Below, piece after piece: positions 1 through 11,365 of a stretch of DNA of 64,000 bases. Numbering within the stretch: position 1 is the stretch's first letter; each line of letters starts with the position of its first letter. The notes under the pieces were generated by a model. It saw only the letters and a list, made by a program, of their open reading frames with translations. It had not been told where the DNA came from and searched no databases. This stretch comes from Bubalus kerabau (lineage: Eukaryota; Chordata; Mammalia; Artiodactyla; Bovidae), in the NCBI RefSeq assembly GCF_029407905.1, contig NC_073633.1:27790501-27854500 (forward strand). The letters are read 5' to 3'. A program made the position numbers and the translations under genes.

Positions 1-48
1 GAAGGCCAGGAACACCCAGGGCAGACTGGAGAGCAGCATGAGCAGCAT
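1..48 (-). CDS. TRDV1: TRDV1-like leader exon, cut by the window edge
   Basis: Minus-strand reading gives a hydrophobic leader, MLLSSLPWVFLAF from the ATG at 39, with a second in-frame ATG at 48 adding MLL. It runs off the window at base 1, so the splice donor and V exon are not seen. The string resembles the mammalian TRDV1 leader as recalled (LFSSLL-VFVAF in human). The position agrees: in human, TRDV1 is the next gene after TRAV23/DV6, and a TRAV23-like pseudogene lies just upstream here. TRDV1 supplies the variable domain of the delta chain of gamma-delta T cells, and ruminants are known for large TRDV1 expansions. Only 48 bases support the call, so whether this copy is functional is unknown. 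A TRAV leader is the main alternative. Confidence 0.6.
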   Translation of the reverse strand, partial: MLLMLLSSLPWVFLAF

Positions 49-124
49 TCCCTGCTCAAATGTGCTGAGTTCCGCCTCAAGCTGAGTTCAGTGTCTGAGT
101 GCCTGGCAGCGCATATACATAGTA

Positions 125-180
125 TCCAGTTCCTGTGTGACTCCTTCAAGCAGGAAGTGGGGGTTGTCATGTTCATAGGT
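125..180 (-). promoter_or_regulatory. Possible V-gene promoter elements (ETS-like)
   Basis: About 80-110 bases upstream of the TRDV1-like ATG are two ETS-core strings, TTCCTG near 130 and CAGGAAGT at 151-158. Spacing suits a TCR V promoter. This is motif-level evidence only. Confidence 0.25.
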
Positions 181-516
181 GACATGGTCTGTGCACAGAT
201 GGGAAAGAAAAGTCTAGCTCACCACAAACCCTTACTTTGTCTATTTTTCTTTCACTGGTAATTAAGTTAGGCTGAGCCCAAAAGGGGGCTTTGCAAAAGC
301 AATTATTTTAAAGGTTTGAACTGAGTGAAACTGAAGAACAAACAAGTTGATAATCACTTATGATTATTCCACAGAATAATTTTGCCATCACATTTAAATT
401 AGGCTTTTTAAAAAATTTTTATTGGCGTTTAGTTGATTTACAGTGATGTGTTACAGCAAAATGAAATGTGCATTGACAGAGGAATGGATAAAAAAATGTG
501 CTATTTATGTACAATG

Positions 517-728
517 ATGTGTTTGTTCTTTAGTCACTAGGTAGTGTCCAACTCTTTGGGATCTGTGGACTGTATCCTGCTAGGCTCCTCCTTCCATGGG
601 ATTTCCCAGGCAAGAATACTGGAGTGGGGTGCCATTTCCTTCTCCAAGGGTCTTCCTGAGCCAGGAATAGAACCCCTGTGTCCTCCTTGACAGGTGGATT
701 CTTTACTGCAGAGCCACCGGGGAAAACC
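517..728 (-). repeat. Bov-tA SINE
   Basis: Diverged ruminant tRNA/BovB-derived SINE in reverse. The landmark CAAGAATACTGGAGTGG and the reversed tRNA-like head (CAGAGCCACC) are present. Short open frames here are SINE translation, not genes. Confidence 0.85.
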
Positions 729-729
729 C

Positions 730-1890
730 ACAATGAAATCGCTCTGCCATGAAAAAGAACAGAATAACGCTGTTTGTAACAACATGCACGGACCTAAAAT
801 AAGATTTAGTATAAGCAATGAACCCTTCTTGTAATCTACTTACTTACTAGTCATTCATTTAGCCTATACTTACATTTCTCCATCCAAAATCTAAACACTC
901 TATTTAAAAACTCACAGACTTTTGGCCCTTTTGGTGAAAGGCAGTCTTATCCAAAATTTTTAATATATTTTTTTTCTAGGTTTTAGTGCTCTGCTAGGTT
1001 TTTCCAATACATAAAATTACTTTGACAACAAATGATAAAATATCTGTCCTTCTAACTTTCAGAGTCCATTCTGTTTTTTATGTTTGTATGAATTTATAAC
1101 AAGAATAAAGTAATTTTTCTTTTGAAACTTGATATTGAGTCTTATTTATCAGACTTTAAGGGGGATCAGGATATTGAGTTCCATTCCTTCCACAAGTAGA
1201 ATTGTACTTATTAGATCATGTTTCTTAGAATTGTCCTCATGTCATTTTTTTTCATCCCACTGGCCCAAAATGTTCAGTCTCACGAGTTAGTTGCTTGTTA
1301 TTTTTTCTTTTTGTTAAATAAAGCATGCCAGATCTTTCTGTGCCATAATATAGTATAATGCACTCCAATAAAACTTGGTGTCTACAGACTGCAAGCACGC
1401 AGTATATGTCTACAGCACAGAAGGTGATGGCTGAGATTTGTAAACTGTTACCTATTCATTTGAATGTAGCTGTGAATTTTCTAGCTGGTTTTATTATTTT
1501 AATGGATGAATTAATATAAAAGAACCAAAGGCAAATGAATAGTAGAAAAGAAAGTACAGACAAGGTCTCTGAAACAGTGCCAACCCCTTGCTTTCAAGTT
1601 GCTTGAGTGGTGGTGTTAATGACTGATGCATGGAGGAGAGTGCATATTTAGTTGAGACATCTCCTCTGTCCCATTTCACCTCTGAGTGCTGACAGGCAGC
1701 TGATGCCCTGGTTTCAATTACCAAACCTACTTGTATTTAAGTAGAAGGGATTGCGAATGTCCACAGCAACTGGGCAGCAGCATGGTATTGTATTGTAGCA
1801 CATACAATATCTGTATTTAATAATTACAGATATTATACATACACCAGAAAATTAATATTGATAAAATATTACTGAAATATAGATGATAAT
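730..1890. other. AT-rich intergenic stretch, nothing recognised
   Basis: No V gene, splice/RSS pattern or clear repeat was recognised here. Short open frames have no recognisable domain. Confidence 0.5.
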
Positions 1891-1899
1891 CTGATATAT

Positions 1900-3620
1900 C
1901 AGTTTTATTATGCATATCCCTGTGAAATTTTATCACTGGTACAGGTTTTTGTACCATCACTAAAATCATGATGCAGAATTGTTCCATCTCCCTAGAGAAA
2001 ACCACTTTCACACTGTCTCCACTCTGGCAACTCATGATGACCTCTAGCAACTACTGATCTGATCTTTTCATCTCTATATTTTGTCCTTTTGAGAATGCTG
2101 TATAAGTAAATTCTTACATTCTGTATGCATTTGTAATAATGTGGTGTGTAAACATGTAACAAGTAGTCTCCTGAGATACCATTTTCACTCAGCATTGAGA
2201 TCCATCTAGGCTGTTGCATGAATCAATAATAAGTTTCTTTTCATCACTACAGACTGTCCGCAACTTGTGATGAATCAACTTAAGGTTTTTCACCGTATGG
2301 TAGTGAGGAGCATATATGCATTCACTAGAAACCATACTTTGTATTTTGAATTTTTACTTTTTCTCATGTTAGCAGCATGCTGTATGACATTCCGTAGTCG
2401 TGCTGGGCAGCAACACCGAGCTAAGCTCTCTGTGCACCCTGGGATCGTGAGGGTCAACAACTAATACACTTAGGAATGTTCCGCACCCACACCACTATTC
2501 TGTTTTTCACTTTCAGTACAACACCTTTGAGGTTAGACCAGGCAAAACTCTGACGCACAGGAGGTTAAGTATATTATATGCTTTTTCCACTTACATTTTC
2601 AACCTAAAATGGTTTCTCGAGACTTAACCCTATTTCAGCTTGAGATAGATCTGTAAGTAATAGTTTATTGTATGGGTGTACCACAGTATATTTATCTATT
2701 CACACAATGAAGAACATTTGGCTGGTTTCCAGCTTTTGGCCATCACAAATACAGCTGCCATGAATATTTCTGTACTGATATTTCTGTGAACATGTTTTCC
2801 ATTTCTCAAGTACAAATGCCTATAAAAGAGTATGATTGCTGAGTTGTAAGGTGAGTGAATATTTAAGTTTATGTGGAACTGCTAAACTGTCTTCCAGAAT
2901 GACTGCACCGTTTACCCACCAGCAGTGTATGAGTGGTTCAACTTCTCTACATCATTGCCAGAACTTGGTTATTTTTCATTTTAGCCATTAAGCAAGATGC
3001 GGAATGGTATCTCATTGTAACTTTAATTTGCATTTCCTTGATGGTTAATGATGTTGAACATCTGTTTATACACTTATTTCACTAACACATAGCTCTTCCA
3101 TGATATGTTTGGATGAACCATTTTCCAATTTGACTACTTGTTTTCTTCCTACTGAGTTTAGACAATTCATTGTTTTCTGAATACCATCCTTGATTAAAAT
3201 ACATTGTGAAAATATTTCCTGCCATTCTGCAGCTTGTCTTTTTCATTCTCTTAATAGTACCTTTCACAGAGCAAGCATTTTTACTTATGATGAAATATTT
3301 TATTTTTTATTGATTGTGCTTTAACGTCATGACAAAAATCATTTTGTCTAACACTTGGTTCTGAAGATTTTTTTTTTTTCAAAAAGATTTAGAGTTTTAG
3401 ATTTTACACTTGGATATACAGTCCATTTTGAGATTGTCCTCAAATTTTTGTATAAGGTGGGAGATTTAGACCAAGATTCAGTTATTTGCCTAGGAATATC
3501 CAATTGTCCCTAAGTCATTTGTTCATAAGACTATCATTACTCCACTGAATTGTCATTGCACCCTTGCCAAACAATCAAATTTCTCCACTTTCCCACATCC
3601 ACACTTGGGATGAGTCAGTA
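1900..3620 (-). repeat. Ancient L1 3'-part fragments
   Basis: Text typical of old mammalian L1 3' ends in reverse orientation, for example CATTTCCTTGATGGTTAATG near 3031-3050 and the 'tttccagaatgactgcacc' type string near 2892. It is broken and diverged. A stretch at about 2270-2640 does not match the rest and may be a separate insertion. Confidence 0.7.
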
Positions 3621-3639
3621 GCATTATCTTGTTAATAAT

Positions 3640-3765
3640 TTTTTATTTTCTCTTTTTATTCATTTTTATTGAATTTGTATCTTGTATTGGAGTACAGCCA
3701 ATTCACAATGTTGTGATAGTTTCAGGTAGACAGCAGAGGGACTCTATCTTTTTAACACTGCAACA
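3640..3765 (-). repeat. Bovine L1 3' UTR remnant
   Basis: Reverse complement of the ruminant L1 3' terminus: TATTGGAGTACAGCCAATTC followed by CACAATGTTGTGATAGTTTC. AT-rich unassigned sequence follows to about 4085. Confidence 0.65.
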
Positions 3766-4087
3766 TCTGTACTATATCTTATTTTTTCATTCTTTATATT
3801 TCTAATTTGTGTTTTCTTTTTTTTCACCATGATAATTCTATCTAGGAATATATAGTTTATTAATTGTTTTAGCAAACTTAACTTTGTATCTCATGGGTAT
3901 TTCTATCATTTTCCTTCTGTTTTACCAACTTGACATTTTTATTATTTTCTTATTTCAGTTTATATTAGTTGTAATTTGTTCTTCTTTTTCTATCTTTTTT
4001 TGTTGAAAGCTTAGATAATTGTTTTGCAGCCTTTTTCTTTAGAAATATAAGTATTTAAAAAGATGAACTCCTCCTATGTAAAATATT

Positions 4088-4255
4088 ACCTGTGAAAGCG
4101 GAAGTAGCTCAGTCGTGTCCGACTCTTTGTGAATACAGTTTATGGAATTCTCGAGGCCAGAGTACTGGAGTAGGTAGCCTTTCCCTTCTCCAGGGGGTCT
4201 TCCCAACCCAGGGATTGAGCCCAGGTCTCCTGCATTGCAGGCAGATTCTTTACCA
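4088..4255 (-). repeat. Bov-tA SINE
   Basis: Reverse-oriented SINE: CAGTCGTGTCCGACTCTTTG at the left and a tRNA-like head (CCTGCATTGCAGGCAGATTC) at the right. Confidence 0.9.
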
Positions 4256-4544
4256 GAATCTATTATGAGATATTATATTATGAGATATTACCTGTTTCTC
4301 ATAATATTTATATGTATATGTTCTCACTATATTTTCTTTCAAAATATTTTCTAACAGCCAAGTAATTATTTCTTTAGCCTATGGGTTACTTTAAAACTTA
4401 ATGCCTAGATTCCAGGTATTTGGGAGTTTCTAAAGATATCTTTTTGCTATTGATTTTCCAAGTCAATTTCACTACTGATCAAAAAATAAATTCTGTATAA
4501 TTTCAATTTTTTAAAATATATTAAGCCTTCTTATGCACAAACAA

Positions 4545-4546
<2 letters not shown>

Positions 4547-4579
<33 letters not shown>
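4547..4579. repeat. (TG)n microsatellite
   Basis: About 16 TG units directly 3' of the TRAV23-like pseudogene RSS. An apparent poly-His-Thr tail read in this region is the microsatellite. Confidence 0.95.
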
Positions 4580-4581
<2 letters not shown>

Positions 4582-4596
4582 TTAATCTACACAGCA

Positions 4597-4906
4597 GGGT
4601 GTATCTGAAGCCTCGGCTGCCTGGGGAGCACCATGCACTTGCTGTGCAGAAGTAGGTGGCTGAGTCTCCAGGCTGGGAAGCTGTGATGTGCAATGAGAGC
4701 TGTTTGGCACTCGTACTGAGGAAAACTGTTAATCTTCCTTTTTATTCACAACCAAATGTATGGCTATCAAGAATGCAGGGCCTTTACCAGGGTATTGTTA
4801 ATACCATGGGAAGTAGTCAAATTCACTCCTCTCACAACTACAGTTCTGAATGGAAATCTTCCCTTCCTGGACTGTCCGTGATTGAGGGCTCTGTTTGAGA
4901 TTGAGA
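4597..4906 (-). pseudogene. TRAV23: TRAV23/DV6-like V pseudogene
   Basis: The minus strand carries a recognisable V exon. It has KQSPQS near the N-terminus, a first Cys (IQNC), FDYFPWY at Trp41, PGKGPAFLIAI in FR2-CDR2, and SLHITASQPGDSATYFC at the second Cys. These fit recalled human TRAV23/DV6 (FDYFPWYQQFPGKGPALLIAI). It is dead for several reasons. A TAA stop follows FPWY. A small deletion after the CDR2 region (near GTGAATAAAAAGG) shifts the frame. The heptamer at 4629-4635 reads CATGGTG on the coding strand rather than CACAGTG, and the nonamer position (4597-4605) is poor. No leader exon was found upstream. Its place between the TRAV8-family gene and the TRDV1-like leader agrees with human synteny. 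The 5' limit of the exon is approximate. Confidence 0.85.
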
Positions 4907-4969
4907 GCAAATACAAGAGTCTATTTTTGCACGGGTGTGGTTGTGAAGAGAATGCTGTTCCCATCATTA

Positions 4970-5320
4970 AACTGGAAGTGTTTTATATGAGAGAGAATAA
5001 GGAGCAACTATGAGAGAGAAAAGTATTATAAATGGTCAGTGTTTAGTTAAGGCCATGTGGAAGGAATTTTCACAAGGGCTATTGCTTCCTTAACTAACAT
5101 GGAGTGTAAAGATAATCATTCCAAAGCTCTTTTATAAACGTTCCCCTCTCTCTTCCATTTTACCAGCCTTTGAAATCCAAAGATAAGATGAACTCCCTTT
5201 TCTGTTTTTACAGCAATTTGGAACCATGCACTAGATTCTGGGATAATGTTAACGATAAAGATGTTGGCTAATAAATCTCATTGACTGCATAGAATGCCAC
5301 AGTGTTTCAAGAGCCCTTTA
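4970..5320. other. Intergenic, nothing recognised
   Basis: Upstream flank of the TRAV23-like pseudogene. A leader exon was looked for here and not found. Confidence 0.5.
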
Positions 5321-5321
5321 A

Positions 5322-5637
5322 TGCTTCCCTGATAGCTCAGTTGGCAAAGAATCTGCCTGCAATGCAGGAGACCCTGGTTCAATTCCTGGGTAAGGAAGAT
5401 CCACTGGCAAAGGGATAGACTACCCACTCCAGTGTTCTTGGGCTTCTCTTGTGGCTCAGCTGGTAAAGAATCCTCCTGCAATGCGGGAGACCTGAGTTCA
5501 AAACCTGGATTGGGAAGATCTCCTGGAGAAGGGAAAGGCTACCCACTTCAGTATTCTGACCCGGAGAATTCCATGGACTGTATAGCTCGTGGGGTCTCAA
5601 AGAGTCGGACACGACTGAGCGACTTTCACTTTCACCT
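5322..5637 (+). repeat. Bov-tA SINE, head-to-tail dimer
   Basis: Two sense heads in tandem (CTTCCCTGATAGCTCAGTTG, then CTTCTCTTGTGGCTCAGCTG), each with the tRNA-like B-box region, ending in GACACGACTGAGCGACTTTC. Confidence 0.9.
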
Positions 5638-5919
5638 TAATGTTTAGGTAAAAGTCTATGGCAGGTACTGTTCATGGCCTACAAATAGATTTACTTCTTC
5701 ATCCTTACCAGAATCTCTATGTTCTGTTTTTCAGCAATGTTTCTAGACAAAAATGTATACCTTCCCCAGACTTTCATAGCTTGAGAGTGGCTTGAACTCT
5801 GTTCTAATCAATAAGATGTAAGCATCCTGAGCGATTTATCACCCTTTCCTATTCACTAAACTTTTCTACTTTTCCTAATAATGCCAAATGTCAATGGGTT
5901 AGTACCTTGCTAATACATG

Positions 5920-6130
5920 AGTGCATGCGTCCTAAGTCATTTCAGTCATGAAGCGACTCAATGGACTCTTTCTGACCCTGTGGACTATAGCCTGCCAGGC
6001 TCCTCTGTCCATGGGATTCTCCAGGCAAGAATACTGGAGTGTGTTGCCATGCCCTCTCCAGAGGATCTTCCCAACCCAGGGATCGAACCTGAGACTCCTG
6101 CGGCTCCTGCATTGCCACCAGGGAGTCCTA
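5920..6130 (-). repeat. Bov-tA SINE
   Basis: Reverse SINE ending in a tRNA-like head (CCACCAGGGAGTCC). The 119-120 codon open frames across it are SINE translations. Confidence 0.88.
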
Positions 6131-6359
6131 ATACTACATACCAAAGGTCAAAAGTCACATTTGTATCCCGGAGAGATGAAAAAGACCAAAAACACATTTC
6201 TCATCTATGGTCTATTAAGAGAAGGCTTACCCATGGTCAGAAGTCATGCTTGTTTCACAAATGTGTTCTTACTTAAATATTTCAGGAGCAGAAAAGGAAG
6301 ACTAGAATGAAAGCACCTCAAATTTCAGTTTTAGTTCATTGTTACCTTATAATTAGTAG

Positions 6360-6970
6360 GAGGTCCTCATGTATCATTTTAGTTTTTATTGGAGTATTAT
6401 ATTCATGTAAGAAAATGTAATATAAGGGTACAGCCTGGTAAATTTTCATGTAACCAACACTCTTATAACCAGCACTCAGATCAAGAAACAGAGCATTACC
6501 AGCCCTTCAGTGCTCTCTTTATGATATTGCCCCACATATAACAATATTCTGATTTCTGCCAGTGTAAATTAACTATGTCAGCTTATGTATCCTATAGGAA
6601 TGACATGTTTATTGACTATCTGAATATCTTCTGTTGTCAAAAACCTACTTTAGACTTTTGTCTTTTCTATCAATTTGTTTGTTTTCTTGTTGATTTGAAA
6701 GACATATTTTTAAATCAAAATGATCCCTTTGATGATATATGTGATAGATGATATTTGATAATATATTATTTTTGATAATCAATATTAAATTTCTTAAGAT
6801 AATAATACTGTAAATATATTCACTAGTTATCCTTTAATAGATTTTCTAGTTATCTTTTTAATTTTTGAAATAATTTTAATATAGATCAGTTTTTTAATGA
6901 AGTGTAGTTGGTTTACAATGTTGTGCCCATCTCTGCTGTACAGAAAAGTGACAAAAAATAAATGTATATA
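6360..6970 (-). repeat. Old L1 fragment plus bovine L1 3' UTR remnant
   Basis: The text at 6375-6660 has the look of old L1 (ACCAGCACTCAGATCAAGAA). Positions 6895-6960 carry the ruminant L1 3' end string (GTTGGTTTACAATGTTGTGC). Boundaries are uncertain. Positions 6970-7450 hold nothing recognised. Confidence 0.45.
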
Positions 6971-7452
6971 TGAATATAGATTCGTTTTGATGCTTAGCAA
7001 AACTTGTGTCCTGCTTAAGAAATGGGTATCCAACACAAAGTAATGAACAAGTTCTGAATTTTTTCTATTAACTTCAATGCATTATTCTTACATTCAGATC
7101 TGCATTCTGACTGCTATTTATAAATCCTTTATTCTTGGCACATGGATGCAATTTTTTCCCAATTTTTAGTGTAATACCTTTCCAGTATCGATTTTATCAC
7201 AAAATTTTACTTTGTCACCCTCCCCATCTGGTCATATCATTCTCCTTTATTTCAGGTTTTCTTCTATTTCTAGAATTTTTCTTTACCTTTTATAGTTATC
7301 GTGTATTTATTACATGGGTGATGTAGTTTTCTGAATTTTCATTCTAACTACTAAAATGAATTATTTTGTGAAGTTTTCTCATCCTCTTTGTGCCCAGGAT
7401 GCTTTCTTCTCTATGTTCTGTATTGTGTGTACACTTGTTATTCTTCTTCTTC

Positions 7453-7622
7453 TTCTTCTAAGTCGCTTCAGTTGTGTCCGACTCTGCGTGACCCCATAGA
7501 CGGCAGCCCACCAGGCTCCCCCGTCCCTGGGATTCTCCAGGCGAGAAAACTGGAGTGGGTTGCCATTTCCTTCTCCAGTGCATGAAAGTGAAAAGTGAAA
7601 GTGAAGTCACTCAGTCGTGTCC
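7453..7622 (-). repeat. BOVA2-type SINE
   Basis: (CTT)n then AAGTCGCTTCAGTTGTGTCC, AGGCGAGAAAACTGGAGTGG and the AAAGTGAAAAGTGAAAGTGA linker typical of the dimeric BOVA type. The second half is truncated. Confidence 0.88.
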
Positions 7623-8165
7623 AGTTTAAAAATCACTTAGTGTGTTGCCAGTTTTATGCAATTCTGGTGTAATGAACAAATTAGATATTCTTCTAACTTT
7701 AGATTCAGTCCCTCAGATGTGCAAACAGATAGAATTTGTGAAACTTTAGAATCCTCAATGTGCACTGCCAACAATCTCTTCCTGATTCAATTTATTAATG
7801 TATTAGCTATAGGGAAAAACAGTTAAAAGACAGTGTGCCAATGGAGCTTCAAGTTACTAACTCCTATTATTTTCCTCATGAGATCATATACTCATGAATC
7901 TCTATTCGTGAATCTCTATTAGTAGAATTAGTGATAGAACTAATAACAGTTCTACTAAAGAGCACTCATTAATTCTATAATTTCTAAAGATAAGTTCAGT
8001 AAAATGTTTTAAAGCAGGACACGTTTGGTATAAGAATGGCACTTTATTTATTTATTTATTTTTTGGTAAGGATTATTTCTGAACAGAGATGAAAAAATAG
8101 AAATCAAAAAAGGATTTTACAAACCTGTTCACCACTTTTGGGTTGGCAAGCACTGTGCTTCCTAT
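7623..8165. other. Intergenic, nothing recognised
   Basis: AT-rich, with a short (TTTA)n at about 8043-8063. No gene signal. Confidence 0.5.
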
Positions 8166-8170
8166 GGGCA

Positions 8171-9130
8171 TCAGTTCAGTTCAGTTCAGTCACTCAGTCA
8201 TGTCCGACCCTTTGTGACCCCATGAATTGCAGCACGCCAGGCCTCCCTGTCCATCACCATCTCCCAGAGTTTACTCAAACTCACGTCCATTGAGTCAGTG
8301 ATGCCATCCAGCCATCGCATCCTCTGTCGTCCCATTCTCCTCCTGCCCCCAATCCCTCCCAGCATCAGAGTCTTCCAATGAGTCAACTTTTTGCATGAGG
8401 TGGCCAAGTATTGGAGTTTCAGCTTTAGCATCATTCCTTCCAAAGAACAGCCAGGACTGATCTCCTTTAGAATGGACTGGTTGGATCTCCTTGCAGTCCA
8501 AGGGACTCTCAAGAGTCTTCTCCAACACCACACTTCAAAAGCATCAATTCTTCAGTGCTCAGCTTTCTTCACAGTCCAACTCTCACATCCATACATGATT
8601 ACTGGAAAAACCATAGCCTTGACTATACGGACCTTTGTTGGCAAAGTAATGTCTCTGCTTTTGATTATGCTATCTAGGTTGGTCATAACTTTCCTTCCAA
8701 GGAGTAAGCGTCTTTTAATCTCAAGGCTGCAATCACCATCTGCAGTGATTTTGGAGCCCCCAAAAATAAAGTCTGACACTGTTTCCACTGTTTCCCCATC
8801 TATTTCCCATGAAGTGATGGGACCGGATGCCATGATCTTCATTTTCTGAATGTTGAGCTTTAAGCCAACTTTTTCACTCTCCTCTTTCACTTTCATCAAT
8901 AGGCTTTTTAGTTCCTCTTCACTTTCTGCCATAAGGGTGGTGTCCTCTGCATATCTGAGGTTATTGATATTTCTCCCGGCAATCTTGATTCCAGCTTGTG
9001 TTTCTTCCAGCCCAGCGTTTCTCATGATGTACTCTGCATAGAAGTTAAATAAGCAGGGTGACAATATACAGCCTTGACATAACTCCTTTTCCTATTTGGA
9101 ACCAGTCTGTTGTTCCATGTCCAGTCCTAA
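8171..9130 (-). repeat. BovB (RTE) LINE 3' fragment
   Basis: Non-LTR retrotransposon end in reverse. The minus strand encodes the C-terminal part of the BovB reverse transcriptase: MSPCLFNFYAEYIMRNAGLE, an active-site motif decayed to YAEDT (normally YADD), then GCESWTVKKAE and a broken tail. The 3' terminal (CAGTT)n lies at 8171-8190. 5' truncated and not functional. Confidence 0.93.
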
Positions 9131-10020
9131 CTGGACATGGATTTACTATGGGCATGGGTTTACTGAAATACTATATGGACTTTTAACACCTTTGTTGGCT
9201 TATAGTTATGGAAGATGGACTGAATGAGAATACCAGTTGATATCTAAATAACTATGTTTTGTATCCATTTTTCTAAAATCAGGAGAATTCCCTGCTTCTT
9301 TGCAGGGGACTCTAGTTAAACATAATTTTAATCTTTCAAAATATATGGTGTCAACCACTTTATGAGAAAAGAAGGTACTGGGAATTTTAATGGAAGAAAT
9401 AACTTTATTTTGGAATAAACTAACGTTTCACATGACCTAGTTCACTAATAATGATAGGAAAAAGGAGTAAAGAGAGGAAAGAAGGAAAAGAGAGAGGGAG
9501 GAAGGAAGAAAAAGAAATGGAAATAGAAGTAAAGGATTAATGAGTTTATGAATAAATAAATATTTTCAAATATAGCCCTGTCTTCATTATGAAATCCATG
9601 TGAGGTTGACTCTCTCTTCTATTTTTATGGAAGATCTAACTCACCCTTTCAATATTTTATTGCATCCCTAGCAATTATTAGTAACATCAGTCATGAATAT
9701 TTCTTTACTCAATAAATATTTATTGAACACCTACTATATGTTGGGTACTGGGCTAATGACTGAGAACACTTCAATAAGCAAAAGGAATGAAAAGATATGT
9801 TTCAGGAATAGTGAAGTGAGGAAAAGGAAAGTGAGCTACAAGTCTGTGAAGAGGAAGAAATGAGTGAAAAAGTGACTGGAGGGATATGCTGGTGTTTGGA
9901 AAGTGCTATAGCACTTCTCATTGCACTTTCCAAGACCTCAGTACAAGTATCTGTTCCTTCATCTCTGACTCACGAATCAAAGCAATTTCCAAAGCATGAT
10001 AAACACAGCAATTTACATTT
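9130..10020. other. Intergenic, purine-rich patch
   Basis: A GA-rich run at about 9465-9535; otherwise no recognised gene or repeat. Confidence 0.5.
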
Positions 10021-10292
10021 AAGTATGCTAAAGCTGAAACTCCAGTACTTTGGCCACCTCATGCGAAGGCTTGACTCATTGGAAAAGACTCTGATGCTGG
10101 GAGGGATTGGGGGCAGGAGGAGAAGGGGACGACAGAGGATGAAATGGCTGGATGGCATCACCGACTCGATGGACATGAGTTTGAGTGAACTCTGGGAGTT
10201 GGTGATGGACAGAGAGGCTTGGCGTGCTGGGGTTCATGGGGTCACAAAGAGTTGGACACGACTTAGCAATTGAACTGAACCGAACTAAGACA
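10021..10292 (+). repeat. BovB LINE 3' terminal fragment
   Basis: Sense BovB end (ATGCTAAAGCTGAAACTCCA through GAGTTGGACACGACTTAGCA). The open frame at 9860-10273 is read mostly from this repeat. Confidence 0.92.
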
Positions 10293-10629
10293 ATTAACAG
10301 TAAGAGTTGAGCTCTACTAGAGTAAAAAAGTGACCACTTTTGAGGTCAAGAGGTCAAGGAAACTGCACAGGCTCAGAAAGACTCCACAGTGCTCAAAAAG
10401 GAGGTGGCACCACCTCATAACAGATGACGCCAAGCATCCCACAAAGCTCTGTGCTGGAATCTATCTTGGCAAAAAGATGCACATGCATCTTTCTGGAGTG
10501 TCCTAAAACAGGTCTGATGTGGGAAAAGGAAAGAGATATCTGGCTAAAGATAAACACAGACCCAGAAGAACTGCCCCATAAAGATGATTTAACCACCTCT
10601 TCACTGCACTCCTCATCTTCCTCCTCATT

Positions 10630-10705
10630 AGGGAGGATGCCCTTGTGTCTCCTGCATTGGCCAGCAGATTCTTTACCACTGCACCACCTGGGAAGCCTAT
10701 TACTG
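10630..10705 (-). repeat. SINE head fragment
   Basis: Only the tRNA-like head of a ruminant SINE, reversed (CAGCAGATTCTTTACCACTG, then CACCTGGGAAGCC). Confidence 0.75.
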
Positions 10706-11326
10706 GGGACTAATAAATAAAGGAAGCCTTTTATTGTTTCACACTATATTGTTTTTGGAAAGGTCACCCATATACATCCTTTAGTGTCGGCAGTAATTAG
10801 CTACACCAGTCCCAAATGCTTTAGTCAAAGAGTTGAATTCCTTTAATGAAAGAAGCCTCTTAGGATACTAGAAAAATAGTCTGGAGATAATGCAGTTAGA
10901 AAGCCATTGTCCTGGGTTTTTTGTTCCCTAGAGATGAGATCAATATTGTAAAGAAAATTTTCTGACTTGTGTTATATCAACTCACATGGCTAACCTCAAA
11001 CTATTATAACTCAGTCCATCACTATTCCAAATGACACCAGAGTAAGTAACTTTCTCCAGCTTGTTGAAAATTCGATGGCCTCATTTTCCCTAGAATTCAG
11101 ATTCTAGAGGACAAAAATGCCAAATTTTGGAAAACAGGAGTCTTTCCTTTGCAAAATGATAAAGAAAAAAAGAATAGAAAAGACAAGAAAAAATGAAGAA
11201 AAGAAAAATCTAAGATGCCCATGGGAACCAAACACGTCCAGGATTCTGTATTGTCTGTACTGTTTGCCTTCACAGAACATGCCAACTTCCTAAATATAAC
11301 AAAGACTGAGCTACAGTGTCCCAGGA

Positions 11327-11365
11327 GGTTTGTGTTCAGCCCCTCCTGCAGTCCCAGGCACTGTG
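11327..11365 (-). other. RSS with 23-bp spacer of the TRAV8-family gene
   Basis: Coding-strand heptamer CACAGTG (11359-11365), 23-bp spacer (11336-11358) and nonamer ACACAAACC (11327-11335). The heptamer is consensus and abuts the V exon, so the gene should be recombinable. Confidence 0.96.

Noticed and set aside
4511..4600. Poly-His/Thr tail read after the TRAV23-like exon
   Set aside because: It is translation of a (TG)n microsatellite beyond the RSS.
5340..5400. tRNA gene-like box in SINE heads (many places)
   Set aside because: tRNA-derived SINE heads, not functional tRNA genes; no cloverleaf with acceptor pairing was supported.
5917..6310. 119-120 codon open frames
   Set aside because: They are translations of a Bov-tA SINE and its flank.
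8198..9064. Long open frames near 8.2-9.1 kb, similarly at 22-23.7, 28.4-29.6, 32.6-34.8, 43.4-43.9, 49.3-49.9 and 54-54.8 kb
   Set aside because: BovB retrotransposon pieces, not host genes.
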